51,662 bases of DNA. Source: Symbiodinium natans (taxonomy: Eukaryota > Sar > Dinophyceae > Suessiales > Symbiodiniaceae). Location: the NCBI GenBank assembly GCA_905221605.1, contig CAJNDS010001113.1, forward strand, positions 855,001 through 906,662. Reading direction: 5' to 3'. Positions within the stretch are counted from its first letter, which is position 1. Every line of letters begins with the position of its first letter. The position numbers and the translations under genes were made by a program. The notes beneath the pieces were generated by a model. The model saw only the letters and a program-made list of their open reading frames with translations. It did not search any database and was not told the DNA's origin. Of the stretch, positions 42,401-51,662 are shown piece after piece.

Positions 42401-42784
42401 GGCTCACGGGACTAATTAAAATAAATTAAAGAAATTAATGAAATTAAAGAAATAATTAATTTCATTAATTTCTTTAATTTCGCACAGAGAGGCCCAGAAA
42501 TTAAAGAAATTAATGAAATTAATTAATTTCTTTAATTTCATTTATTTCCCTAAGAGAGCCCCAGAAATTAAAGAAATTAAAGAAATTAATAGGTAAATAA
42601 ATTAAATTCCTCATACAAGTGATATACGTGAAATGGACCCAAAAGGTCCCTCTCACATATACATATCTATGTACAGGGGGATAGAAGTACCTACCAAGAG
42701 CCAGTAGGTTAGGCCTTGTGGGGTTTGGGCTTGAGGGGGCTGCGGGGGGCTGCAGGATGCTTGGGGTTCAGAGATTTCGGGGAG

Positions 42785-43085
42785 CTGACGCGCTATGAGG
42801 GTTTAGGGTTTAGGGTTAGGGTGGGGCGGCTTCGTGACAAATAAGCTTGGGTTCTGCACCAAAAGCCAAAACCCGAAACCTGAAGAATCCTAAACCCTAA
42901 GCCCCAAACCCTAAACCCCAAACCCTAAACCCTAAGAGCCGTAAGGCGCGAGTAGGCTGAAGCCAGGAACAAGGCCGCATGCGGACCATTAACTCCATGT
43001 CGGGACTTAGGGTTTAGGGTTTAGGGTTTAGGGTTTAGGGTTTAGGGTTTAGGGTTTAGGGTTTAGGGTTTAGGGTGGTGAAGTT
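42785..43085. repeat. Telomere-repeat islands
   Basis: TTTAGGG (42799-42815), CCCTAAA (42890-42932) and a clean TTTAGGG array (43007-43075). Confidence 0.9.
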
Positions 43086-44366
43086 TCAAAAGACGTTTAG
43101 GGTTAAGAGTTGTTGGATTTAGGGTTTAGGCTTAGGGTTTAGGGTTTAGGGTTTAGGGTTTAGGGTTTATGGGTTTAGGGTTTAGGGGTTTTAGGGTTCT
43201 AGATTCTAGGGTTTATCAGCGTTAAAGGGTTATAGGGTTAGAGTTTAGGGTTTAGCGCTTTAGGGTTCAGAAGGCTTTATCAGGGTTTTGCTAGGGCTTA
43301 TCAGGGTTTACATGGGTCTTTAAGCGCTTCTACAGGTCTAGGGTTGAGGATTTGGTTGAAGGCGAAGCAACACCCGAGGCCCAAAACCCTAAACCCTAAA
43401 CCCTAAACCGCAGCCTTGACGAATGCCGATCATGAGCCCAGCGCCCACATTGGCGACGACCAGAGCCTTGTCGGCACGGCCATCATCTTCCAGGGGAACC
43501 ACCTGGAAGGTTAAGGTTCAGGGGTTTAGGGTTTGGGGTTTAGGGTTTAGGGTTTGGGGTTTGGGGTTTGGGGTTTGGGGTTTGCAGTTTAGGGTTTTGG
43601 GCATAATAGTAAACTAAGTACTAAGTCCCCCCCCACTTTAAGTATTGGACAACGTCCGTATCGGCAAACATACCCTCTTGGCCGGCTTGGGAAGCTTCTG
43701 CGTAACTTGCCTTAGGGTTCAGGGTTCAGGGTTTACGGTTTAGGGTTTAGGGTTTGCGTGACGCCCCAGCAGCGTCTTTCCAGCCTCCTGGTACAGCGGC
43801 CACCAGCCAAACGGAGTCTTCGACTTGTGGGGATGCTTCTTCCTCAGTCAACCCCTAGACCTGGAACCCAAAAACATAACCTCAAATCCCAAATTCTAAA
43901 CCCCGAACCCTATAAACACCAAACCCTTATAACTAAACCCCAAAGGCTTAATCCTAAACCCAAACCCCAAACCCCAAACCCTAAACCCCAAACCCTAAAC
44001 ACCCCAAAAACCCCAAAAACCCTAAAAAAACCCAAAAACCCTGAAAACCCTAAAAACCCAAAAAAACCCTAAAAACCCCAAAAAACCCTAAACAACCCTA
44101 AAAACCCTAAACAACCCTAAAAACCCTAAAAACCCTAAGCAACCCAAAAAACCCTAAAATAAACCTAAAATCCCTAAAAACCCTAAAATCCCTACAAAGC
44201 CCTAAAATCCCTAAAAACCCTAAAACCCCTAAAAAGCCCTAAAAACCCCTAAAAACCCTAAAAAACCCTAAAAAAACCCTAAAACCCTTAAAAGCCCGCA
44301 ACCACTCCCAGGTCCGACGCTGGCCTCTGTGCCGAGTGGCTCTTCGGATCGTATGGGTTTGAAAGG
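42956..44366 (+). CDS. Gene P (5' part): exon-like islands
   Basis: 42956 onward (GAGTAG|GCT; AEARNKAACGPLTPCRD), about 43412-43509 (CGCAG|CC ... GGAAG|GTTAAG; ADHEPSAHIGDDQSLVG, IIFQGNHLE), 43770-43826 (CCCCAG|C ... ACTT|GTGG; VFPASWYSGHQPNGVFD) and 44312 to about 44366 (CCCAG|G; SDAGLCAEWLFGSYGFE). The 43826/44312 join is phase 2 on both sides and gives VFDL|SDAGLCAEW. The minus strand of 43415-43502 is also open, so orientation rests on neighbours and G/C-ending codons. No family is recognised. Confidence 0.32.
43960..44290. repeat. AAAACCCT-type variant telomere array
   Basis: About 35 units of CCCTAAAAA and related 8-9-mers (AAAACCCT, AACAACCCT), derivatives of CCCTAAA with longer A-runs, inside a putative gene P intron. 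Confidence 0.9.
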
Positions 44367-44367
44367 G

Positions 44368-44660
44368 CTTGGGGTTTAGGGTTTAGGGTTTAGGGTTTAG
44401 GGTTTAGGGTTTAGGGTTTAGGGTTTAGGGTTTAGGGTTTAGGGTTTAGGGTTTAGGGTTTAGGGATTGGGGTTTAGGGTCTCGGGTTTAGGGATTGGGG
44501 TTTAGGGTTTAGGGTTTGGGGTTTGGGGTTTAGGGTTTAGGGTTTAGGGATTGGGGTTTAGGGTTTAGGGATTAGGGTTTAGGGTTTAGGGTTTAGGGTT
44601 TAGGGTTTGGGGTTTAGGGTTTAGGGTTTAGGGTTTGGGGTTTGGGGTTTGGGGTTTAGG
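44368..44660. repeat. Long TTTAGGG array with TTTGGGG variants
   Basis: About 40 units, one of the longest islands. The left part is perfect TTTAGGG; the right part mixes TTTGGGG and ATTGGGG. Confidence 0.95.
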
Positions 44661-44857
44661 GTTTTGAAGGGTGGGTTTGGCGTTTAAAGGGTTTAGGCTT
44701 TCTAGGGCTTAGAGTTTAGGGTTTGGGCTTGAGGTCTAGGGTTGGGGGTTTGGAGTTTAAGGTTTAGGGCTTTAGGGTTCGGGGTTTGAAGGATTTTGGT
44801 GAAGCTTTACCTCGTTCCGTCGTCCTCTGTCACGGAGCCACTCTCAGACGCAGAAGG

Positions 44858-44945
44858 ACCTGAAACCTTCTGAAAGATACTCCTGAATATGATCCTCTTG
44901 AACCCAATAAGGTAAAATATCACATGTGCCAAGGGCCTACCGAGA
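44858..44945. repeat. Dispersed repeat family 4, copy 3 (diverged)
   Basis: Shares CTGAAACC.TCTGAAA, CCTGAATATGATCCTCTT and GGGCCTACC with the copies at 21231 and 29778. Confidence 0.65.
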
Positions 44946-45429
44946 AGAGAGAGGGAGAGACAGAGACTGGGAGAGAGGGAGAGAGAGCAAAGAGATGGGG
45001 AGGGAGAGAGATACTGCACCGTGCAATCCCTAAACCCCTAAACCCCTCAACCCCAGCCCCGGCCCCCAAAACCCGACACCCTAAATGAAGGGCGCGCATC
45101 CGTCGCCACTCGCGCGCCCAAGCTCAAGTCTCCGAACTGATAAAAAGGTCCCTTCCCTCCTTAAAAGGCCTGATGTATGGGCCCTTGGGTTGTATGATTA
45201 CCCTAAACACTGAACCCTAAAACCCTATTCCCCAAACCGAGTTAACCCCCAGGTATGCCCTAGACCCTATTCCCCAAACCTAAAACCTTTGACTCAACCC
45301 CCAGAGTCCGCCCCAGGCCCGGAACTCCCAGGCACCTGAAGTTTCATACTCCCTTTGTATCCTCTTCGGTTTAGAGTTTTGGGTTTCGTATGAACAGAAT
45401 GGCAACACAGAGTTCCTGAAAAGACGATC

Positions 45430-46868
45430 GAATTCCCAAAGCCATCTTGCCGGCTGGTCGCAGAAGCACGTCCATCGTGGGCGGATGGAGAATACGCCAC
45501 AGGTTTAGGCTTTAGGGTTTAGGGCTTAGGGTCTACTGGCTTTGTACCTCGGTTCCCTAAAGCCCCAAAATGAGGGCAATTGATTCGAACGGGTAGCTTG
45601 GTTGAACCTCAAGCCCTTATGCAATCTAAGCCCTAAGCCTTAGACCCTAAACCCTGCATTCACTCTTCTTATGGAGAAGATCTCTGGGCTCTCCAACCAT
45701 TGTGGATCAACTCGAGGACCAAGCACATTATCGAATGCCATGGGAATGTTTTGGTGAAATTAAGGGAACCTGCTGTTTTTTGCCCCCTCCCTCAGGGTTT
45801 TAGGGTTTAGGGTTTAGGGTTTAGGGTTTAGGGTTCCCTCCTTGCTATATTGCTGAGGAGCCACACCTTGGAGTGGTCATAGGGGCTGCTTCCTTCTTGT
45901 GCTCTTGCGGCTTAGGCAGCAGGGCCTTCAGAGCCAAACAGCTGCAGAGTTCAGGGCGCAAGATTTAGGGTTTAGGGTGTAGGGTTTAGGGTTTAGGGTT
46001 TAGGGTTTGGGGTTGCCCACAAAACAGCGCCTCCCCACTTTAGAGTAGACCCATGAAAAAGTACCCACTTTCTAGGTATAAGTAGCAATAATTGGAACCC
46101 TATTAAAAGCATAGTAGGTGATGTTTATATGGTTGGGCCTGATCCTCAGATGCACCTCTGCACAGCTCGTCCTTCCTTGCTGATGAGTGAGATGAATCTC
46201 GTCAGGCTATGACAAAACACTCTTTGCTTGGGACTTTGGTAGGGTTTGGGGTTTAAGGTTTAGGGATTAGGGTTTAGGGTCTAGGGTTCAGGGATCAGGG
46301 TTTAGGGTCCAGGGCTTTGGGGTGCAACGCCTGAAATCTGCCGGCATAGTGGGACGCTATGACCATCAGGCCCTGCCTCCAGAAGGTCTGCGCGCACGCA
46401 AACAAATCCTTCTGGCTGTGGGGACCTTGCATTCTTTATGCAGTCCATATACCTTAGCAACCCCTAGTAGCCCCGATATAGTGTGAGACAGCTTTTGAAG
46501 CCCATGAGTCCCGAGTCCTTGATTTGTGAGTTCAGCGCTCCAGTCCAACTGATTCAGACGCCCTTGAGAATAGGGATATGCTTGCTTGGGGCTTTTTGTA
46601 CTGTAGTGTCTAGCTCTCCCTGAATACAAATGCTCGGATATGCTAAGCTTTAAATGTAAATGTGGGCAACATGAAAAACCTCCAGATAACATCGCATGTC
46701 GCACACACGGATTTGTCCAATCAGAATCTGGCAATGCGCACAAAGACCCCTGTCAACTTGTCATGAGATGAGGCCTCCGTACACCCTAAACCCTATACAC
46801 CCAAACCCTAAACCCTAACCCACCGAGCTTGACACCTTTGCCGCACAGAACTGGGGTGACTTGTCGAG
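45430..46868 (+). CDS. Gene P (3' part) or separate gene: exon-like islands
   Basis: About 45420-45501 (IEFPKPSCRLVAEARPSW; donor CACAG|GTTTAG), 45680-45753 (SPTIVDQLEDQAHYRMPWE; donor TTG|GTGAAA), 45858 onward (GCTGAG|GAG; HLGVVIGAASFLCSCG), 46313 to about 46483 (GTCCAG|GGC; GIVGRYDHQALPPEGL, KQILLAVGTLHSLC, open 57 codons) and 46828-46868 (LDTFAAQNWGDLS; donor GAG|GTGAAG). Boundaries fit AG|G rules, but most phases were not reconciled. The 125-codon minus frame at 46366-46743 is taken as a shadow. Confidence 0.28.
45797..45836. repeat. TTTAGGG island
   Basis: Five units between two candidate exons. Confidence 0.9.
46040..46115. mobile_element. MITE-like element, family 3, copy 3 (decayed)
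   Basis: Retains AGAGTAGACCC, AGGTATAAGTAGC and GGAACCC of the 20095 and 26476 copies. The terminal repeats are lost. Confidence 0.5.
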
Positions 46869-46969
46869 GTGAAGTTGGGTGTCGCCTCGCCTGTCCTGTC
46901 AACCCTCAACTCGACCGTAAGGGACGAAAGGGAGGGACCCGTCCAAAGGGACCTTCAGGGTTCAGCTAA

Positions 46970-47115
46970 TGAGGTATACAGGGACTATATGTAATACCAA
47001 CAAATCATGATATTATGTTCATATATACACATACCTTTGCATATATATATATATATATATATATCAATACACAATGGCATATATATATATAGATACATAT
47101 ATATATATATATATT
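46970..47115. repeat. TA microsatellites
   Basis: Three (TA)n tracts within AT-rich sequence. No exon. Confidence 0.9.
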
Positions 47116-47313
47116 CATATACGGGATATAGAGGGTTGTAGGATGAATTGTGGGTCCCTTCTCACTGTCCAGCTCTACCCCTTGCGCTGCATCCCGGGCT
47201 ACGAATTGCTTAAGAACCCCCAAAAATTAAAAAAAAAAAATCTTCCTTATTAAGGGCAATATAGGGATTATTATTCTTCTATTCTTTTGGGGCCCTTAAG
47301 CAAAGAGTCGCAG

Positions 47314-47394
47314 GTGCTACCAGGACCCTGTCAGGGAAAGCCTTGCTTGGGGAAGTGTGGAACTTCAGAAGCCTGGGGAAAATTTCGGGCCCAG
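47314..47394 (+). CDS. Exon-like island, Cys/Gly-rich
   Basis: 27 codons, phase 0: TCGCAG|GTG ... GCCCAG|GGTG. Reads VLPGPCQGKPCLGKCG, then TSEAWGKFRAQ. Isolated. Confidence 0.25.
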
Positions 47395-47646
47395 GGTGCG
47401 GGAGCTTGGGGGGGAGGGGGGGTTGAATTTTCGGGTTTAGGGTTTAGGGTTTAGGGTTCGGGGTTAGGGTAGTTACAGGGTCGCTTAGGGTTTATTGGGG
47501 TTTGGGGTTTGGGGTTTGGGCTTTAGGGTTTAGGGTTAGGGTTTAGGGTTTAGGGTAATTGGGCCCTTGAAAGCGCACCCTCATGTACCTTGCAAAACCC
47601 AAGGGCCCATACTGGGCACCATACCCCACAAACTCCAAAACCCCTC

Positions 47647-47711
47647 AATTAAGGAATATCCCGTAAATTATAATAGGAACCCTGGTATGATTTAAGGTAC
47701 ATTCCTTAATT
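47647..47711. repeat. Inverted repeat AATTAAGGAAT
   Basis: Arms at 47647-47657 and 47701-47711 (ATTCCTTAATT), 43-nt centre. Small MITE-like hairpin. Confidence 0.65.
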
Positions 47712-47832
47712 CGGGGGTTTCGGAGTCTCTGGGACCACCGCAGAACGTAGAGGCTTGGCCATTCGAAACTTCATCCTAAGCCCCGAACCAGATGAACCCT
47801 GACCAGAAAGTAAACCCTAAACCCTAAACCCT

Positions 47833-47998
47833 AAACCTTATAAACCTTATAAACCTTATAGACCTTATAAACCTTATAAACCTTATAAACCTTATAAACC
47901 TTATAAACCTTATAAACCTTATAAACCTTATAAACCTTATAAACCTTATAAACCTTATAAACCTTATAAACCTTATAAACCTTATAAACCTTATAAAC
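47833..47998. repeat. AAACCTTATA 10-mer array
   Basis: About 16.5 nearly perfect copies of AAACCTTATA flanked on both sides by CCCTAAA. It reads as a 3-base-expanded telomere-motif derivative that amplified as its own satellite. Confidence 0.95.
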
Positions 47999-48133
47999 CC
48001 TAAACCCTAAACCCTAAAGGCCCATCCTGAGAGGTGATGTGGACGACACCACCTGACCTTCGCCACAACAGCAGACGTTTGGGGTTCAGGGTTTAGGAGG
48101 GTCGTTTTAGGGGTTAGGGCTTGTAGGGCCTAG

Positions 48134-48194
48134 GGGTGGGCGGAGGAGCATTCTCTCAGCGGGTACACTGCGAAGCGCTTTTTGCGCACAAAAG
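48134..48194 (+). CDS. Exon-like island
   Basis: CCTAG|GGG ... AAAAG|GCG, 20 codons plus one base: GWAEEHSLSGYTAKRFLRTK. Isolated. Confidence 0.25.
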
Positions 48195-48626
48195 GCGTAA
48201 GTAAGCTCAGAGCTCTACGAAGAGCCTGAACCTTGATCCCCAAACCCGAAACATCTTCATGAAGGCCTGTGTGTGGGCTCAGGGGCTCACGCGTTAAGCC
48301 GTATGAAGGCCCGGCAATAGAGGCAGAAGCGAAACGGTTGAGTTAGGATGCACTCATAGGCTAGGTAACTTTAGGTACAGAAGTCCACAATCTGAGCCTC
48401 CCAAAGGGAACCCCACTGCAAACCCAGCCCCTACGAAGACTGCTGAAGCCTTTTGGGGGCCCTTAGAGCATATTCATTTTTGTAAACAGCTGGCCCACTG
48501 AAACCACAAATCCCTAGACCCTGACCCCAGGGTTTAGGGTTCATGCGGGGTACCCTAAACCTTACAGTAACCGTAAAACCCTAAAACCCTAAACACGAAA
48601 CCCTAAACCCTACACTTAAACCTGAG

Positions 48627-48705
48627 GCCCCTCAGCTCCAAGCAACCATCGGAACGCCCTTCGGGTGCAGATGGGTCGAATCGCTGGCTGGCCTCTGCCG
48701 CTCGG
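48627..48705 (+). CDS. Exon-like island with AG|GC acceptor
   Basis: CCTGAG|GCC ... TCGG|GTTTGG, 26 codons plus one base: APQLQATIGTPFGCRWVE, then SLAGLCRS. It has the same length (79 nt) and phases as 24485-24563, although the sequences differ. Confidence 0.28.
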
Positions 48706-48774
48706 GTTTGGGGGTTCAGGCTGTGAGGGTTTGAGGGTTTCTGGGTTTAGGGGCCTCGGGCCTTCGTGCCCCTG

Positions 48775-48885
48775 TATATGGGTGGTTGTCAAAATTATAG
48801 TCCCTTTTTGGATCCCCATTATAATACGGCACCTAATATTTAGGGTACCCAAAAAGGGACCATAATTTTGACAACCACCCATATA
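48775..48885. mobile_element. MITE-like long inverted repeat
   Basis: 111 bp; arms of about 37 nt, TATATGGGTGGTTGTCAAAA... and ...TTTTGACAACCACCCATATA, with AGTCCCTTTTTGG/CCAAAAAGGGACCA inside and a 37-nt centre. Few mismatches, so probably a recent insertion. Confidence 0.85.
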
Positions 48886-49234
48886 GTGAATAAAGGGCAA
48901 ATAATGGGGGGGGGGGAATCTCGACGCTCGGGAAGGCTCAGCCTTGTATGTGCGACGCTGCAGACTGAGACGCTCACCAGTTCATGTCGCCACGAGTACA
49001 AAAATCGCTTCCATCATCTCTACATCTGTTGCAGCTGCTACAGGGCTCACTGAACTTGCTGCCCGTCCGTCTGTCTGCCTGTACCATATGCGTATATATT
49101 TTGAATGTGTGTGGATGCATATTGGACATGTTATGTATATATATATATATATAGAGTCCGGGGGACTGTGGGCGTGCACTTTTTTTGTGTTTTTTTTGCT
49201 CTCTCGTACTTGATAGCTATCGTTCAATCTTCAG

Positions 49235-49719
49235 GTGGTGATCTCTCTCATCTTAATTATGAAATTGCCTTGTCATTATTTGTGCGAGAACATGCTATGT
49301 ATGAAGTGCTACTACGCTTCATGCCAGGCCTTGATGACATGGAAACAGCTTTTCAGATCAAGTGAGTATCCCAGTGTTTTGGGCTATAGCAAGATATCCA
49401 GGTGAGTCTATACCCGGCTTAGTTCGTGAACTAGGAGGACAAGACGGAGAACTCACTTTCGATGAGGCTGTTGGTCAAGTAGCAGGTCAAAAACTCAAAG
49501 GACCAGAGACACGACCCATCAAGTGCGATCGTCGGAACGGTGTCGGTCCCCTCCCAACGACCTACCCTTGCTTCAAATTTTCTTAGTATAGTCAGAACAA
49601 GGAATCCTAAGCTCGCATATTTGAGTGAACACCGGGAAATGAAGGACAGCTATTGGGACAATTGGGACACCCGCCTCACAGGCTCCGATAAGCCAGCATT
49701 GGGCTACTCCATGTTTTGA
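49235..49719 (+). CDS. Gene F: 3' end of a + strand gene, unknown protein
   Basis: Exons: 49235 to 49327 (TCTTCAG|GTGG; IALSLFVREHAMYEVLLRF; donor CCAG|GCCT, phase 1), 49402-49522 (ATCCAG|GTGAG, phase 1; GESIPGLVRELGGQDGELTF, DEAVGQVAGQKLKG; donor CAA|GTGCGA, phase 2) and 49587-49719 (TTCTTAG|T, phase 2; RTRNPKLAYLSEHREMKD, SYWDNWDTRLTG, PALGYSMF, TGA). All three joins agree. The first exon could instead run to the canonical AA|GTGAGT at 49362, but that leaves no in-phase acceptor at a sensible distance. It seems complete at the C-terminus. The family feels dinoflagellate-typical, function unknown. Confidence 0.55.
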
Positions 49720-51120
49720 ATCTTGACAGGACAATGATGGCTTTACAGTAGTTTGTATGTGTTAATTTATCTTGGCAACTTGTCCTTTCGAAGGGCAAAG
49801 AATGTTGCTTTATTAGATAAATTGTAGTTTCGCAAGGCAAAGTATTAATCAAATACCATACGGAAAGTCCACTGAAGTGCTTTGTTTTTACGCATGAATG
49901 AAATAGTCAATGTATATTATACAAAGCATTTGCCCTATGCGAGTTTAACTACTGCAGCACTTAGTACATAGCTGAATACTGACTAAATGCATTCAACTTA
50001 AAAAGGCTGTTTTTTGCACAACTAAAGTACGCGCTAGACACCTTGAGTTTCATAATCATGAAACCAATGCTACTGAAGTACTAGTTAAAGACTACTGATG
50101 CGCGATGCCTGAAAAGAGACAGGCTTTAAAATGCACAAATCTCATAGTAAAGTAGTTGTTGCCTCACAAAGGTCATAGCACAAGCAAATTCACAAACGCA
50201 AACAACCGAAATGCAAGCTTCTCAGGAGAACCTCTGGTGAAGTTTGGATTTGAGGGTTTTGAAGTCTCTCTAGATAAATGAAGCAACTGTTTAAGCAAAT
50301 AACTCTAGGCAACAAACCTGTTTCCAGGCAAATATTGCTTCTACTAGGCAAAATGTTGCTCAACCATGCAGTACTCATTACATGCTGATTCTACCAATCT
50401 AGCAGTCAGTGAATATTCAATTATTGGGTGAGTACAAAATTTATTGAATATACACAGAATATGACATAATGCTCAGTAAATGGTACTTGACAACAGAAGA
50501 CTAACTCAATTATGTACTAATGAAATACCATTTATATACTGTTTGCTTAGACACGTGCAATTTACATAGAAAAGCCTTGAAAAGCACAAAAAGTCCTAAG
50601 AACCATACCATCCACCCAGCAAAGGCTATAGTACTGAGCATGGGAATGCGGGGTTTGGGGGCAGAACCAATGCTCAAACGCTCTTTACATGCTACTTGAA
50701 TATGAAACTAAATCATTCATGTACCCATTAAATACAGTACTCTTTCAATATACGATGCCTAGAAAAGTACAATTTGCATAGAAAAGCGTAGAAAAAAGCA
50801 CAATTGTCTCAGAGGGAAGGGGGGCTCAGGCAGGAAAGGCAGTACGGAAAAGCACAAAAAAGCCACAAACGCACAAAAACACACAAAAAGCTAAAATTAG
50901 GAAAAAGAACATAAAAGCCAAACGAATATATTTCAGGATTCTCCACAATATTCTCACGGAAAAAACAACAATATTTCAGGACTCTCCACGAAAAAACTGT
51001 ACTGAAAGCCAAAAAAACCCCAAAAAACAACAACAAAAACCAAAAAAAACAAAAAAAAATATAAAAAAAAGAACCAAAAACACCAATTTTCAGAGACTCT
51101 TTGAAATTAGGCAATCTGCT
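49720..51120. other. AT-rich stretch without genes
   Basis: Gene F 3' flank. Many words such as AAAAGCACAAAAAG and AAGTAC, A-rich on the + strand from about 50820. No exon with splice signals was found; the small frames are low-complexity. Confidence 0.55.
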
Positions 51121-51330
51121 GGAAGAGCCCTGAAATATTGTTTTTTTTGGTTTTTGTTGGTTCTTTTGGTTTTTGTGGTCTTTTTGGTTTTCCGTACGGA
51201 TTTTCCGTACGGTTTTGGTGGAGAGTCCTGAAATATTCTTCTTTTTTAGTTTTTTTAGTTATCCGTGGGACTGGAGAGTCTAGAAATATTGTTGTTACTG
51301 GGGTTTTTTTAGTTCTTCAACAGCGACAAA
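51120..51330. repeat. GAAATATT/TTTTTGGTTTT inverted and direct repeats
   Basis: CCTGAAATATTGTT (51129 region) recurs at about 51226 and 51277. The complementary form CAATATTTCAGGACTCTCC occurs at about 50968-50990. A/T-runs on either side are complementary, so 50.93-51.30 kb forms a loose large palindrome. CCGTACGGATTTTCCGTACGG is a small perfect hairpin. Confidence 0.55.
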
Positions 51331-51369
51331 AGGCAGAGAAAGTGCACGCCCACAGTCCCCCGTTTTGTA

Positions 51370-51662
51370 TATATATATATACATATATATGTATATAAAT
51401 ATACGCATGCATGTGCTGGTACATACAGCATCACTCCATACTAACGCAAATACATACACACAAGCAGACATGTACACTTGCACATATATATGCACACGCA
51501 CACACAATACATAAATATAAACACAAAGATTATATACATATATATATATATAGAGAGAGAGAGAGAAAGAGATATAGATACACGCGCATATCCACATACA
51601 TGTATAGGCACATACACATACACAAGTCCACACGCATCCATCCATCCATACATTGTGCCATA
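51370..51662. repeat. TA/CA/GA microsatellite cluster at window end
   Basis: (TA)n, (CACA)n and (GA)n tracts with TACACA-type sequence to the end of the window. Frames rich in Tyr/Ile/Val/Cys here are artefacts. Confidence 0.85.

Larger units (their letters stand above)
37535..42600. repeat. AATTTC/GAAATT palindromic satellite with higher-order structure
   Basis: About 5 kb, interrupted at 37.93-39.43 kb. The core unit of about 66 bp is TTAAAGAAATTAATGAAATT, then its complement AATTTCTTTAATTTC repeated, then TCACAGAGAGGCCCAGAA. Two GC-rich markers recur: CTCGCAAGCCCGAAGGGCTA (near 39958, 40725, 41428, 41850, 42292) and CCGGCTCACGGGACTAATT (near 39664, 40076, 40426, 40837, 41109, 41537, 41959, 42400). 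Marker spacing at the right end is about 420-440 bp. Either strand would fold into long hairpins. Confidence 0.9.

Noticed and set aside
37535-42600. CRISPR-like array
   Set aside because: Repeats are palindromic and contiguous with no unique spacers, the context is eukaryotic, and no cas genes are present.
46366-46743. 125-codon minus-strand ORF
   Set aside because: The + strand of the same segment has a 57-codon frame with an acceptor and better composition. Without neighbours the minus frame is probably chance.
48195-48210. 16-nt intron between two open islands (GCGTAAGTAAGCTCAG)
   Set aside because: Too short for spliceosomal removal; the phase match is probably coincidence.
1-51662. 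Dinoflagellate spliced-leader or 5S/U-snRNA genes
   Set aside because: I scanned by eye for the conserved spliced-leader core and for rRNA-like sequence and saw none. A computed search would be more reliable.

Overview
The window reads as nuclear DNA of a eukaryote, most likely a core dinoflagellate (Symbiodiniaceae-, Polarella- or Prorocentrum-like). Evidence: (i) the telomere-type 7-mer TTTAGGG/CCCTAAA occurs in dozens of short islands in both orientations; (ii) short exons are joined in phase by introns whose donors are GT, GC or GA and whose ends share an AG|G direct repeat; (iii) several exon sets look like protein families I associate with dinoflagellate genomes; (iv) nearly all exons with support lie on the + strand, as in dinoflagellate unidirectional gene clusters. 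A chromerid or other alveolate is not excluded. I saw no bacterial operon, rRNA, convincing tRNA, CRISPR array or spliced-leader sequence.

Layout. 1-19.06 kb is the best-supported genic part: gene A (0.74-2.34 kb), gene B (2.54-5.45 kb, Pro/Lys-rich), gene C (6.75-9.0 kb, methyltransferase-like), gene D (10.92-16.31 kb, apparently ATG to stop) and gene E (17.5-18.6 kb, runs towards a gap). Positions 19063-19162 are a 100-N assembly gap. 19.2-32.1 kb is a mosaic of telomere-repeat islands, small inverted-repeat elements and 30-120 nt segments that can be chained as + strand exons. 32.2-37.5 kb is a diverged GAGCTC/CTCTATCT repeat field. 37.5-42.6 kb is an AATTTC/GAAATT palindromic satellite, with a 690-bp-period duplication at 38.2-39.4 kb. 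42.7-48.7 kb returns to telomere-repeat mosaic with exon-like islands. 49.2-49.72 kb holds the 3' end of one further + strand gene, followed by AT-rich sequence without recognisable genes and microsatellites.

How it fits together: most intronic space is telomere-like repeat plus MITE-like elements, and coding information survives as small phase-consistent islands. TTTAGGG carries an AG and a GT(TTAG) in every 7-mer, and each orientation puts a stop in all three frames within 21 nt, so the arrays can act as introns and would truncate the protein if retained.

Limits: no splicing data or database search was available. A 30-codon open frame is common by chance (about one in four per frame), so single exon islands, especially in 19-32 and 43-49 kb, are weak calls and are scored low. 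Chains with matching phase at both ends, or with family resemblance, are scored higher. Family resemblances come from memory.
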